Below, in pieces: positions 47,839 to 57,075 of a stretch of 64,000 nt of DNA. Location of the stretch: assembly GCA_944325415.1 (NCBI GenBank), contig CALUZW010000012.1, positions 1 to 64,000 of the forward strand, read 5' to 3'. The position numbers were made by a program, and so were the translations under genes. Within the stretch, counting starts at the first letter, position 1, and every line of letters begins with the position of its first letter. Below the pieces are notes generated by a model. It searched no databases. It had not been told where the DNA came from and worked only from the letters and a program-made list of their open reading frames with translations. This DNA comes from an uncultured Bacteroidales bacterium (GTDB lineage Bacteria > Bacteroidota > Bacteroidia > Bacteroidales > UBA11471).

Positions 47839-50800
47839 TTATTTCGCATATTGTTCAATTTCAGAAATGACGTCTTTGTTGTCGAGGTCGTCCCATACCA
47901 GCGGTTTGAAACGTTCTTGTATGGTCTGGAAGACAACAAACAGTGCCGGTACAATGAAAATCTGGCAAATCATACCGATGAGCATACCGCCCACGGCTCC
48001 TGCACCGAGTGTGGTGTTACCGTTGGCACCTACACCAGAGGCAAACATCATGGGCAACAGACCGATGACCATGGCCAGTGAGGTCATGAGGATAGGACGC
48101 AGACGGGCAGCGGCGCCGTCGATGGCGGCGTTGATGATGGGCATACCGGTGCGGCGGCGGTCGAGGGCGAACTCAACGATAAGAATGGCGTTCTTGGCCA
48201 ACAGACCGATGAGCATGATGAGTGCGATTTGCAGATAGATGTTGTTTTCAACACCCATAATCCAGGCGAAGATAAAGCTGCCGGCCAGACCGAAGGGTAT
48301 CGAGAGGATTACCGACAGAGGTAAGATGTAACTTTCGTACTGGGCACTCAGCAGCAGGTAGACGAATACGAGACAGAGTACGAAGATAATGGCGGTTGTT
48401 CCGCTGCTCGAACTTTGTTCCTCACGGGTCATACCCGAGAATTCATATCCGTAACCTACCGGCAGTGTCTGGGCGGCTACCTCCTGTATGGCCTTGATGG
48501 CCTCACCCGAACTGTATCCGTCGGCGGGGCTACCGTTGATAGACATGGAGGTGTACATGTTGAAACGCTTGATGTTGTCGGGGCCGTATACCTTCTGCAA
48601 GGTGATGAAGTTGGTGATGGGGGCCATCTCCGAGCCGTTGCGTATTTTGATGTTGTTCAGACTTTCGGGGCTGACGCGAGCGTCGGGGTCGGCCTGGATC
48701 ATGACACGGTAGAGTTTACCGAAACGGTTGAAGTTTGACGAGTAGAGACCTCCCAGGTAACCTTGCAGGGCCGTGAGTACGTCGCTGGGGCTGATGCCGG
48801 CCTGTTTGCACTTGGCCACGTCGACATCGACACGGTATTGCGGGAAGTTGGGGTTGAAGGTGGTCGATGCCTGGGCAATCTCGGGACGCTTCAACAGCTC
48901 GGCGATGAATTCCTGGGCTACCTGGTAGAAGTTGTCGAGTGAGCCTCCCGTCTTGTCTTGCAGGTTCAGCTCGAAACCGTTACTGATACTGTAACCGGGA
49001 ATCATAGGCGGTGCAAAGCAGAGTACACGGGCATCTTTCACCTGGGTGGCACACTGGGCGTAGATGGCTCCGATGACGGAGTTGGCATCCATGCCTTTTT
49101 CTGTACGTTCGTCCCAAGGTTTGAGTTTGCAGATGAACGAACCGTAGGTGTTGCCCTGTCCGCCGAGGAAGCTGAATCCGATGATTTGGGTACGGCTCTG
49201 CATGGCAGGTTGGGCGCCCAGTATCTGGTCGATTTGGGCCATAACCTCTTCGGTACGTTCCTGTGAGGTACCCGGTTGCAGGTCGGCTGTAACCATGATG
49301 GTTCCGGTGTCTTCGTTGGGAACGAATCCGGTCGGGGTGATGTTCATGAGGAATATCAGCACGGCAATACCGGCAACGACACCAATGGTCGAGAGTTTCT
49401 TGTGGTGTACAAAGTGGGCCACGCCGTTTTTGTACTTGCCCAGCATGGAGTTGTAGGCGGCGTTGAAGGCTATGTGGAAGCGGTCGATGAAACTGCTTTT
49501 CTTGTTGCCCTCTTCTTTGTGCGGTTTAAGCAGCATGGCACACAGGGCCGGGCTCAGCGTCAAGGCGTTGATGGCCGAGAAGCCGATGGCGAAGGCCATG
49601 GTGAGACCGAACTGACGATAGAAGGTTCCCGATGTTCCGGTCATGAAGCTCACAGGAATGAATACCGACATCATCACCAGCGTAATCGAGACGATGGCAC
49701 CTGAGAGTTCGCTCATGGCGTCGATGGCAGCCTTTCGGGGAGACTTGTATCCTTGGTCCAACTTGGCATGGACACCCTCGACGACCACTATCGCGTCGTC
49801 GACCACAATGGCGATGGCCAATACCAAGGCGCAGAGGGTAAGGAGGTTAAGGCTGAATCCGATGAGGTACAGGGCAAAGAACGTACCGATGAGCGATACG
49901 GGAATGGCAATGGTAGGAATAAGCGTGGAACGAATATCCTGCAAGAAGATATACACCACGAAGAACACGAGAATGAAGGCTTCGATGAGGGTCTTGATAA
50001 CCTCGTAGATCGATGCGTAAAGGAAGTCATTGGAGTCCATCGTCACATCGATTTCGAGACCTGGGGGAAGTGTTGGCCTTATCTCGTCGAGCAGTTCGGT
50101 AATATCTTCGATGATGGCGGTGGCATTGGAGCCGGCGGTCTGGTATATCATGGCCGATACGGCGTTGTGCCCGTTCTGGAAGTTTTTGAAGTTGTAGTAG
50201 AGCCGGCCCAGTTCGATGTCGGCAACATCTTTGAGGTAAAGAATCTCGCCGTTATCGTTGGCGCTGATGACCATGTTGCCGAATTCCTCGGGGGTGGTCA
50301 AGCGGCCTTTATAGGTCAGCACATACTGGAACGACTGGTCGCCTTGCGCACCAAATTGTCCCGGGGCAGCCTCTATGTTCTGTTCGGCCAATATGCCGGT
50401 AATGTCGCTGGGCATCAAGCCGTATTGGGCCATGACATCGGGTTTGAGCCAAATACGCATCGAGTAGTCCGATGCCATGACGTTGGCTTCACCTACACCC
50501 GAGACACGTTGAATCAAAGGAATGATATTGATTTTGGCGTAGTTTTCGATGAATTCTATGTCATAGCGGTCGTCGGGGCTGTACAACGAGAATACCATGA
50601 GCATGCTGGTCTGCCGCTTTTGCGTGGTCACACCCACTTGGGTTACTTCGCTGGGCAGCAGGTTTTGTGCTTGGGATACGCGGTTCTGTACTTTTACCGA
50701 GGCCATGTCGGGGTCGGTGCCCTGTTTGAAGTAAATCGTGATACTGGCCGAACCGGTGTTGGTTGCGGTAGAGGTCATGTAGGTCATGTCTTCCACACCG

Positions 50801-51012
50801 TTGATCGACTCTTCGAGCGGCGCGATGACACTGTTCAGAATCGTTTGGGCGTTTGCACCGGTGTAAGAGGTGGACACCTGGATTGTGGGCGGTGCAATAT
50901 CGGGATATTGGGTGACGGGCAAGAAGAGGAGCCCCAAAATACCCAGTATGACCATGAATATCGAAATCACGGTCGAGAGTACCGGGCGGTTGATAAATCT
51001 GTCTAACTTCAT
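47839..51012 (-). CDS. RND efflux permease (AcrB/HAE1 family)
   Basis: The 1057-aa inner-membrane proton-drug antiporter begins with MKLDRFINRPVLSTVISIFMVI, has two sets of transmembrane helices and two large periplasmic loops. TM4 carries the proton-relay aspartates in AIAIVVDDAIVVVEGVH near residue 405; PGFV-like loop residues (TPTGFVPNEDTG) and GLLAKNAILIVEFA near 965 are also typical. Substrates cannot be read from sequence. It forms one operon with the adaptor upstream and the outer-membrane lipoprotein downstream. Confidence 0.96.
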   Translation of the reverse strand: MKLDRFINRPVLSTVISIFMVILGILGLLFLPVTQYPDIAPPTIQVSTSYTGANAQTILNSVIAPLEESINGVEDMTYMTSTATNTGSASITIYFKQGTDPDMASVKVQNRVSQAQNLLPSEVTQVGVTTQKRQTSMLMVFSLYSPDDRYDIEFIENYAKINIIPLIQRVSGVGEANVMASDYSMRIWLKPDVMAQYGLMPSDITGILAEQNIEAAPGQFGAQGDQSFQYVLTYKGRLTTPEEFGNMVISANDNGEILYLKDVADIELGRLYYNFKNFQNGHNAVSAMIYQTAGSNATAIIEDITELLDEIRPTLPPGLEIDVTMDSNDFLYASIYEVIKTLIEAFILVFFVVYIFLQDIRSTLIPTIAIPVSLIGTFFALYLIGFSLNLLTLCALVLAIAIVVDDAIVVVEGVHAKLDQGYKSPRKAAIDAMSELSGAIVSITLVMMSVFIPVSFMTGTSGTFYRQFGLTMAFAIGFSAINALTLSPALCAMLLKPHKEEGNKKSSFIDRFHIAFNAAYNSMLGKYKNGVAHFVHHKKLSTIGVVAGIAVLIFLMNITPTGFVPNEDTGTIMVTADLQPGTSQERTEEVMAQIDQILGAQPAMQSRTQIIGFSFLGGQGNTYGSFICKLKPWDERTEKGMDANSVIGAIYAQCATQVKDARVLCFAPPMIPGYSISNGFELNLQDKTGGSLDNFYQVAQEFIAELLKRPEIAQASTTFNPNFPQYRVDVDVAKCKQAGISPSDVLTALQGYLGGLYSSNFNRFGKLYRVMIQADPDARVSPESLNNIKIRNGSEMAPITNFITLQKVYGPDNIKRFNMYTSMSINGSPADGYSSGEAIKAIQEVAAQTLPVGYGYEFSGMTREEQSSSSGTTAIIFVLCLVFVYLLLSAQYESYILPLSVILSIPFGLAGSFIFAWIMGVENNIYLQIALIMLIGLLAKNAILIVEFALDRRRTGMPIINAAIDGAAARLRPILMTSLAMVIGLLPMMFASGVGANGNTTLGAGAVGGMLIGMICQIFIVPALFVVFQTIQERFKPLVWDDLDNKDVISEIEQYAK

Positions 51013-51063
51013 AATGTCGTATTTGCGAAGTTGTTTTTATTCGGTTGCTTTATGCTCTGATTC

Positions 51064-52212
51064 TTATTTGCCGGCTTGTGCTTGGCTTTGAGCTTGTGTA
51101 CCAGCCACCTTTATGGTCATGCCGTCTTTGAGCGAATTTACTCCTTCGACAACGATGCGGTCGCCCTCTTTGAGTCCCGAGAGTACCATGTATTCTTTTC
51201 CGTTGTCGATGGTGGCGATTTCTACTTCGGTCGATTTAACGGTCATGTCGTCGTTGAGCAGGTATACAAATTTCTTGTCCTGTATCTCGTAGGTGGCTTT
51301 TTGGGGAATGAGCAGGGCTTTGTCGTTCTTCATCGGAATCATGATGTTGCCGGCACCGCCGCTACGCAGTACACGGTCGGGATTCTTGAAGGTGGCACGC
51401 ATGCTCGACGAGCCGGTCTGGGTGTCGATAATACCGCTTACGGTTTCGATTTTTCCTTTTATGGGGTAAGTCGAGCCGTCGGCCAGTTTCAGCGATACGG
51501 CCGGGAGTTTCGACAGGAAGTTGTTGGCTCCGTATTGATTGGTCAGTTCCAGAATCTGTTTCTCGGTCATGGAGAAGTAGACATACATCTCGGAGTTGTC
51601 CGATACGGTGGTGAGAGGCGTGGTCATGGCCGACGATACAAGGCTGCCCACCCGGTAGGGGATTGAGCCAACGATACCGGTGAGGGGGCTGGTAACACGG
51701 GTGTAGGAGTCGTTGTTGCGGGCGTTGACCAGCTGGGCCTCGCTCAGGGCCAATTGGGCGAGAGCCGATGCGTAGTCGTTTTCGGCCATCTGGCGATCGT
51801 ATTCGCTGATGATGCCCTTTTGTTGCAGTTCACGTTTGTTCTCGGCCGTGAGTCGGGCGGTTTCAGCAGTTGCTTTGGCCGATTGTACGGTAGCTTCGGC
51901 TACTTTCAGGGCCGATTTGTAGGGAATGGTATCGATAACGAAAAGCACGTCGCCTTTCTTTACCAGGGAGCCTTCGTCGACGAGGAGCTCGGTGAGAAAC
52001 CCGCTGACGTTGGGACGTATCTCAATGTCTTGTTTGCCTTTGATGCGAGCGGGATAGCTGCTAAACCACTCCATCGAAGAGGGTTGTACGGTCATGACGG
52101 CGTATTCACGGGCAAATCCGCCCATGCCTTTGGAGTTTTTTCCTTCACAGGAAAACAGCGAAATGCACAGTACCGCACAAGCGATAGTCTGAATAGATGA
52201 TTTCAGTTTCAT
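51064..52212 (-). CDS. RND efflux periplasmic adaptor (AcrA family lipoprotein)
   Basis: The 382-aa membrane-fusion protein has a lipobox LFSC near residue 22, a lipoyl/barrel-sandwich region (RIKGKQDIEIRPNVSGFL; DEGSLVKKGDVLFVID), an alpha-hairpin (about 85-150) and a beta-barrel plus membrane-proximal domain ending before a Gln-rich tail. ATG 52212 is preferred to an in-frame GTG at 52224 because it gives a normal lipoprotein signal. It is the first gene of the RND operon. Confidence 0.94.
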   Translation of the reverse strand: MKLKSSIQTIACAVLCISLFSCEGKNSKGMGGFAREYAVMTVQPSSMEWFSSYPARIKGKQDIEIRPNVSGFLTELLVDEGSLVKKGDVLFVIDTIPYKSALKVAEATVQSAKATAETARLTAENKRELQQKGIISEYDRQMAENDYASALAQLALSEAQLVNARNNDSYTRVTSPLTGIVGSIPYRVGSLVSSAMTTPLTTVSDNSEMYVYFSMTEKQILELTNQYGANNFLSKLPAVSLKLADGSTYPIKGKIETVSGIIDTQTGSSSMRATFKNPDRVLRSGGAGNIMIPMKNDKALLIPQKATYEIQDKKFVYLLNDDMTVKSTEVEIATIDNGKEYMVLSGLKEGDRIVVEGVNSLKDGMTIKVAGTQAQSQAQAGK

Positions 52213-52383
52213 AGATAATTGCACTTTATTTTAGTGTTGTTAAGTTCATTTGTTTGTAAATGAGGACTCTTATTTTTATTAACAAATGTTAAATTTGTCG
52301 TTGCAGATAGATGTATGTTAAAACAAAAAATACGGCAAAAACTCCTTGTGCAAAGGGCTTTTCCGGTATTCTTAATTGCCTTA

Positions 52384-52391
52384 CAAAGATA
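52384..52391 (-). promoter_or_regulatory. -7 promoter box of the RND operon
   Basis: The minus strand has a perfect TATCTTTG about 170 bp upstream of the adaptor ATG, in an AT-rich divergent intergenic region. No exact -33 TTTG was found. Confidence 0.5.
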
Positions 52392-52462
52392 GGGATAAAG
52401 AATATATAATAGAGAGAAATAATGAAAATAAAATGAAAAAAATCGAGAAAAGGCGACAATAA

Positions 52463-52494
52463 GTTGCGTTATTGGAAATGAAACGCTATATTTG
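52463..52494 (+). promoter_or_regulatory. Promoter of the coiled-coil/zapA operon
   Basis: GTTG (52463-52466), a 20-bp spacer and TATATTTG (52487-52494) fit the consensus with one mismatch, 20 bp before ATG 52515. Confidence 0.75.
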
Positions 52495-52514
52495 TGTAGA
52501 TTTTTGTATAAAAA

Positions 52515-52808
52515 ATGGCCAAGACTCCGAGAGATGCCGTCGACAGTCTGCGGATGCATATAGGCGAGTTGACAACCCGCTATACCGCTTTGATGGAGCG
52601 ATGCGAACATCTTGATGTTCTGTTGCAAGAGAAAGAAAAACAGATACTTTGCTTGCAGGAAGAGTTGGAAAGAATACATGCCAGGTACAAAAATCTGGCC
52701 ATGGCGCAGACCGTAGCCCTGCAAGAGGGCGATGTGGCGGCTGCGCGCAGCCGATTTGAAAAGTTGGTGCGGGAAATCGATAAATGCATCTCTCTCTTGA
52801 ACGAATAG
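52515..52808 (+). CDS. Small coiled-coil protein upstream of zapA
   Basis: The 97-aa cytoplasmic protein is almost wholly helical with heptad-like spacing (LTTRYTALMERCEHLDVLLQEKE, ILCLQEELERIHARYKNL, FEKLVREIDKCISLL). It ends 10 bp before zapA and shares its promoter, so a role in Z-ring assembly similar to ZapB is plausible, though this is inference from position and coiled-coil character only. No family is recognised with certainty. Confidence 0.75.
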   Translation: MAKTPRDAVDSLRMHIGELTTRYTALMERCEHLDVLLQEKEKQILCLQEELERIHARYKNLAMAQTVALQEGDVAAARSRFEKLVREIDKCISLLNE

Positions 52809-52818
52809 ACCAGATGCG

Positions 52819-53163
52819 ATGAACGATAAACAAAGTAAACAACGTATAATTGTTACAATAGCCAACCGCTCTTATACATTGTATGTCGAGCGTGATAAAC
52901 TCGTCGAACAAGAACCCCTTGCGCGGAGAGCCGCCGAGTTGATAAACAGAAGAGCGGGACAGTATGAGGTGCACTTTGAGAGTTGCGAACGCCTCGATTT
53001 GCAAGATTTGCTCTCAATGGCAGCTTGGGACATTGCTTATGATTATCTCCGGTTGAAAGCGTCGAACGACGCAGGTCTTATGGCCGAGGAGATACGTCGT
53101 ATCGATGCCGAATTGGAACGCTATCTGCAACAGACCGGGACCTCTCCCGATGATGCTGTATAA
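52819..53163 (+). CDS. zapA: Cell division protein ZapA
   Basis: ZapA binds FtsZ and bundles its filaments. The 114-aa product matches the family: an N-terminal strand pair (RIIVTIANRSYTLYV with the ERDKLVEQEPLARRAAELIN helix) followed by a long C-terminal helix (about 60-105; LDLQDLLSMAAWDIAYDYLRL). It lies between a coiled-coil gene and rny in one direction, so all three are probably one operon. Confidence 0.9.
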   Translation: MNDKQSKQRIIVTIANRSYTLYVERDKLVEQEPLARRAAELINRRAGQYEVHFESCERLDLQDLLSMAAWDIAYDYLRLKASNDAGLMAEEIRRIDAELERYLQQTGTSPDDAV

Positions 53164-53253
53164 CTATACAAAAAACAATACTTTATCCTGCACTGCAACA
53201 AGACATGACGCTCTTGATGCGGTGTTTTTTTTTAAACCTAAAAACACGAACAG

Positions 53254-54798
53254 ATGGAAATGATGACATTACTGTCGGCCGGAGCCTTGATAGGCGTAGT
53301 TGTGGGAGTAGTCGTGTGTGTGATACTCTACAAGGTACGTCTTAACGCCCGGTCTCGCTCGATTCTCGATGAGGCCCGAGCCGAAGCCGAAACAATAAAA
53401 AGAGACAAGATGCTGGAAGTCAAGGAGAAGTTTATCTCAATGAAGGCCGAACTCGAAAAGCAGATGGCTGTACGCAGCAGCAAGGTGCAGTCGGCCGAAG
53501 CCAAAGCCCGGCAGAAAGAGATGCAACTCAACCAGCAACAACAGGAACTCCAACGTAAGAAAACCGAAGTAGAAGCCATTCGCACCAACCTTACCTCGCA
53601 GGTAGAGGTTGTTGAGAAAAAGAAAGCCGAACTCGAACGCCTGCACAAGGCCGAAATCGAAAAACTGGAACACCTTTCGGGACTCTCGGCCGAAGAGGCC
53701 AAAGACCGCCTCGTCGAGTCGCTGAAAGAAGAGGCCAAGACACAAGCCGCCTCGTATATCAACGATATTATGGACGAAGCCCGCATGACGGCCAACAAGG
53801 AGGCCAAGAGCATCGTCATCAAGACCATACAGCGCGTTGCCACCGAGACGGCCATAGAAAACTCCGTTACCGTGTTCCACATCGACTCCGACGAGATAAA
53901 AGGTCGCATCATCGGACGTGAAGGCCGCAACATACGCGCCCTCGAAGCCGCCACCGGTATCGAAATCATCGTCGACGACACCCCCGAAGCCATCGTGCTG
54001 TCGGGCTTCGATCCCGTGCGTCGCGAGATTGCCCGGCTGGCCCTTCATCAGCTGGTAACCGACGGCCGCATCCACCCGGCCCGCATCGAAGAGGTGGTAG
54101 CCAAGGTGCGCAAGCAGGTCGAAGAGGAAATCGTAGAGACCGGAAAACGCACCGCCATCGACCTCGGTATCCATGGCCTGCACCCCGAGCTTATACGCCT
54201 GGTCGGCAAGATGAAATACCGTTCGTCCTACGGACAGAACCTCTTGCAGCACTCGCGCGAGACAGCCAACCTCTGCGCCATCATGGCCTCGGAACTCGGT
54301 CTTAACCCCAAGAAAGCCAAACGTGCCGGACTCCTCCACGACATAGGTAAGGTGCCCGACGACGAACCCGAACTGCCGCACGCCCTGTTGGGTATGAAGC
54401 TGGCCGAGAAGTATAAGGAGAAACCCGAAATATGCAACGCCATCGGTGCCCACCACGACGAGACCGAGATGACCAGTCTGCTGGCCCCCATCGTTCAGGT
54501 GTGCGATGCCATATCGGGTGCCCGTCCCGGTGCCCGTCGCGAAATCGTCGAGGCCTACATCAAGCGTCTCAACGACCTCGAACAGCTGGCCCTCTCTTAT
54601 CCGGGTGTACTCAAAACCTACGCCATACAGGCCGGCCGCGAATTGCGCGTCATCGTAGGTGCCGACAAAATCGACGATTCCGAGATAGAAACCCTCTCGG
54701 CCGAAATCGCCAAGCGCATACAAGACGAGATGACCTATCCCGGACAGGTGAAGATTACCGTCATCCGCGAGACACGTGCCGTAAGTTTTGCCAAGTAA
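53254..54798 (+). CDS. rny: Ribonuclease Y
   Basis: RNase Y is a membrane-anchored endoribonuclease that begins mRNA decay. The 514-aa product has the standard order: a transmembrane helix (about 5-25), a long coiled coil (about 30-190), a KH domain with [15 protein letters not shown] near residue 215 and an HD hydrolase domain with [21 protein letters not shown] near 355. It is full length. The next gene is a RicT/PSP1 protein, whose B. subtilis homologue belongs to the complex that directs RNase Y. Confidence 0.96.
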   Translation: MEMMTLLSAGALIGVVVGVVVCVILYKVRLNARSRSILDEARAEAETIKRDKMLEVKEKFISMKAELEKQMAVRSSKVQSAEAKARQKEMQLNQQQQELQRKKTEVEAIRTNLTSQVEVVEKKKAELERLHKAEIEKLEHLSGLSAEEAKDRLVESLKEEAKTQAASYINDIMDEARMTANKEAKSIVIKTIQRVATETAIENSVTVFHIDSDEIKGRIIGREGRNIRALEAATGIEIIVDDTPEAIVLSGFDPVRREIARLALHQLVTDGRIHPARIEEVVAKVRKQVEEEIVETGKRTAIDLGIHGLHPELIRLVGKMKYRSSYGQNLLQHSRETANLCAIMASELGLNPKKAKRAGLLHDIGKVPDDEPELPHALLGMKLAEKYKEKPEICNAIGAHHDETEMTSLLAPIVQVCDAISGARPGARREIVEAYIKRLNDLEQLALSYPGVLKTYAIQAGRELRVIVGADKIDDSEIETLSAEIAKRIQDEMTYPGQVKITVIRETRAVSFAK

Positions 54799-54818
54799 GA
54801 ACAGCCAATCAACCCTAT

Positions 54819-54856
54819 CCGGGTGTCCGGCCCCTGTGCAGGGACCGGACACCCGG
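54819..54856 (+). other. Strong hairpin between rny and the RicT-like gene, without a T tract
   Basis: A 12-bp perfect stem (54819-54830 with 54845-54856) extends inward with CCC/GGG. The following TGGGCATAT has no T run, so it is not a standard terminator. It may be a processing, stabilising or partial-attenuation site within an rny-ricT-gldH transcript. Confidence 0.7.
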
Positions 54857-54870
54857 TGGGCATATAAAAG

Positions 54871-56427
54871 ATGAATATGGACAGTAAACAACCCGAAAAC
54901 CCCAACAATACCGCGCCCGAGCCGCTGCCCTCGCCCGACGAGTCGGCCGCCGTGGTGGCGCAATGCGGCGGGAAGCTCCATTGCTATGACTGGCTGTCGG
55001 ATATTCCCGAGTCGCACGACGACACCGAAATGGTCGAGGTGCAGTTCAAGAACACCCGCAAGGGATACTATAAAAACTCCGTTCACCTGCGTCTCGAAAA
55101 GGGCGACATCGTTGCCGTAGAGGGCAACCCCGGCCACGATATCGGTGTCGTAACCCTCACCGGCCGTCTGGTCCTGTTGCAGATGCGCAAGAACGGCGTG
55201 AAACTTGATAACCCCGACCTCAAACGTGTTTACCGTAAGGCCAAGCCCAATGATCTCGAAAAATACCGCGAGGCCAAGGCCCGTGAACACTCCACCATGC
55301 TGCGGGCCCGCAAGATAGCCGAAGACCTCCACCTGAACATGAAAATAGGCGATGTCGAGTATCAGGGCGACGGCAACAAGGCCATCTTCTATTACATCGC
55401 CGACGACCGGGTCGACTTCCGGCAACTCATCAAGGTGCTGGCCGAGGTCTTCCGGGTGCGCATCGAGATGAAACAGATAGGCGCCCGACAGGAAGCCGGA
55501 CGCATCGGCGGCATCGGCCCCTGCGGACGACAGCTCTGCTGCTCGTCGTGGATGAGCAATTTTGTGTCGGTCGCCACCAGTGCCGCCCGTTTCCAGGACA
55601 TATCGCTCAACCCCCAGAAGCTCGCCGGGCAGTGTGCCAAGCTCAAATGCTGCCTCAACTTCGAGGTCGATGCCTATGTCGAGGCACAGAAGCGTCTGCC
55701 TTCTCGCGAAATACCGCTCGAAACGCTCGAAGGCACCTTCTATCATTTCAAGACCGATATATTCAAGCGACAGATAACCTACTCCTCTTCCAAAGAGGTG
55801 GCTGCCAACCTGGTAACCATCGATGCCGGACGTGCCTTTGAGGTGATAGCCCTCAACAAGCGCGGCGTGAAACCCGATACTCTCGTTGTCGAGAGCGGAA
55901 AAGAACCGGTGCGCAAGGAGTTTGAAGATGTTGTAGGGCAAGACAGTGTAACCCGTTTCGATAAGAAGAGTCGACAGAATGGTGCCGGCAACCGCAAGAA
56001 AAAGAAACGGAACGGAGGTGATAACACCTCCCCGGCCGAGAACGGCCGTTCCGGCGCTCCCGCCGCAAGCGCGGAGAATACCGCCTCTGCCCCTTCGGCA
56101 TCGAATACCGAGGCCCAGCCGGCCAGTCAGCAGCGCGAGAAGACACCGCGCCCCAATGGGGGACGTCGCAACGATAACCGCCGTAACAATAATCCCCGTC
56201 GGGCCGACAACCGTCGCGGGAACGAGACAAATAACGCCGAGCGTGAACGCGACAACCGTCGTGGCAATGAAAACGGCGAACGTACCGAAAAGGGAAACCG
56301 TCGTGCCGGCGAAGGTAATGCAGAACGGGGCGAGCGCGACAATCGCCGCGGAAACGAGGCCGTGCCCGAACGTCAGACACCCCGACCCAAACCCGCGGCC
56401 GAGAAATCTTCTGATAATAATGCGTAG
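54871..56427 (+). CDS. RicT/PSP1 family protein with long Arg/Asn-rich tail
   Basis: The 518-aa product has a PSP1 core (about 45-340) with VEVQFKNTRKGYYKN, IARQ-like EMKQIGARQEAGRIGGIGPCGRQLCCSSW and LAGQCAKLKCCLNFE; these cysteines match the Fe-S-binding cysteines of RicT/YaaT. Residues 375-518 are disordered and rich in Arg, Asn, Gly and Glu, with repeated RRN and DNRRGNE units, typical of RNA-binding tails. In B. subtilis RicT acts with RicA and RicF on RNase Y; here the gene follows rny directly. Its stop overlaps the gldH start region, so gldH is translationally linked. Confidence 0.9.
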   Translation: MNMDSKQPENPNNTAPEPLPSPDESAAVVAQCGGKLHCYDWLSDIPESHDDTEMVEVQFKNTRKGYYKNSVHLRLEKGDIVAVEGNPGHDIGVVTLTGRLVLLQMRKNGVKLDNPDLKRVYRKAKPNDLEKYREAKAREHSTMLRARKIAEDLHLNMKIGDVEYQGDGNKAIFYYIADDRVDFRQLIKVLAEVFRVRIEMKQIGARQEAGRIGGIGPCGRQLCCSSWMSNFVSVATSAARFQDISLNPQKLAGQCAKLKCCLNFEVDAYVEAQKRLPSREIPLETLEGTFYHFKTDIFKRQITYSSSKEVAANLVTIDAGRAFEVIALNKRGVKPDTLVVESGKEPVRKEFEDVVGQDSVTRFDKKSRQNGAGNRKKKKRNGGDNTSPAENGRSGAPAASAENTASAPSASNTEAQPASQQREKTPRPNGGRRNDNRRNNNPRRADNRRGNETNNAERERDNRRGNENGERTEKGNRRAGEGNAERGERDNRRGNEAVPERQTPRPKPAAEKSSDNNA

Positions 56428-56884
56428 GCCTATACTCGCTCTGGTTGTGTGGCTGGGGTTGGCAACAGGTTGCCGGTTTGCCCCCAACGAAGTGCAAAGC
56501 TATCGACATATCGACCCGCAGGGTTGGTATGTAGATTCGCTGGTGCAGATAGAGTGCCCTGTGTCCGACACCCTCTCCCTCTACGATATGCAGGTGGGGT
56601 TGCGCTATACCGACGACTATGACTATGCCAATCTTTGGCTCTTCATCACTACCGTCTCGCCCGATGGTACACAGCATCTCGATACCCTTAATGCCACCTT
56701 GTGCGATGCCTATGGGCGCTGGCTGGGTTCGGGCATAGGGGTGCAGATGCAGCAGGAAATACCGTTCAAGACTTTGGTACGTTTCGGTCAACCCGGTATA
56801 TGGCGGGTCGTTATACAGCAGGGCATGCGCGACAGTTGCCTGCCCGGTATTACCGCCGTCGGCCTGAAAATATCTGCCCGGTAG
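56420..56884 (+). CDS. gldH: Gliding motility lipoprotein GldH
   Basis: The 154-aa product has a lipobox ATGC near residue 18 and the GldH body: YRHIDPQGWYVDSLVQIECPVSDTLSLYDMQVGLRYTDDYDYANLWLFI, then LCDAYGRWLGSGIGVQMQQEIPFK and a closing GIWRVVIQQGMRDSCLPGITAVGLKI. GldH is needed for gliding in Flavobacterium but is widely kept in non-gliding Bacteroidales, where its role is unclear. ATG 56420 overlaps the stop of the RicT-like gene by 8 bases, which supports this start. Confidence 0.92.
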   Translation: MRRPILALVVWLGLATGCRFAPNEVQSYRHIDPQGWYVDSLVQIECPVSDTLSLYDMQVGLRYTDDYDYANLWLFITTVSPDGTQHLDTLNATLCDAYGRWLGSGIGVQMQQEIPFKTLVRFGQPGIWRVVIQQGMRDSCLPGITAVGLKISAR

Positions 56885-56983
56885 CGATTCCATACCTCTG
56901 TCACCCGAAGTCGCAACGGGCGATTTCCGATTCTTCCTTGCCTCGCTACGCCGTGCCGCAAGGCCTTTCTCTCTTTATAGAAT

Positions 56984-57034
56984 AAAAAAGGAACCGTATC
57001 AACCCCACATAGTGGGAGATACGGTTCCTTTTTT
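56984..57034. terminator. Bidirectional terminator between gldH and the ABC-2 operon
   Basis: A 17-bp perfect stem (56984-57000 with 57018-57034) encloses a CCCAC/GTGGG hairpin and has A and T runs at its ends, so it works for both convergent transcripts. Confidence 0.9.
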
Positions 57035-57075
57035 TGCCTGTGCTGCGGGTCGTGGGCGGCAGGGCCGTTTCCGCA

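Noticed and set aside
53164-53253. Possible 6S RNA gene after zapA, as in Proteobacteria
   Set aside because: The gap is only 90 bp, too short for 6S RNA, and shows no long bulged duplex.
53437-56487. A minus-strand open frame of about 1016 codons opposite rny, the RicT-like gene and gldH
   Set aside because: It is antisense to three genes with clear domains, has no recognisable motifs and arises from the codon usage of the real genes.
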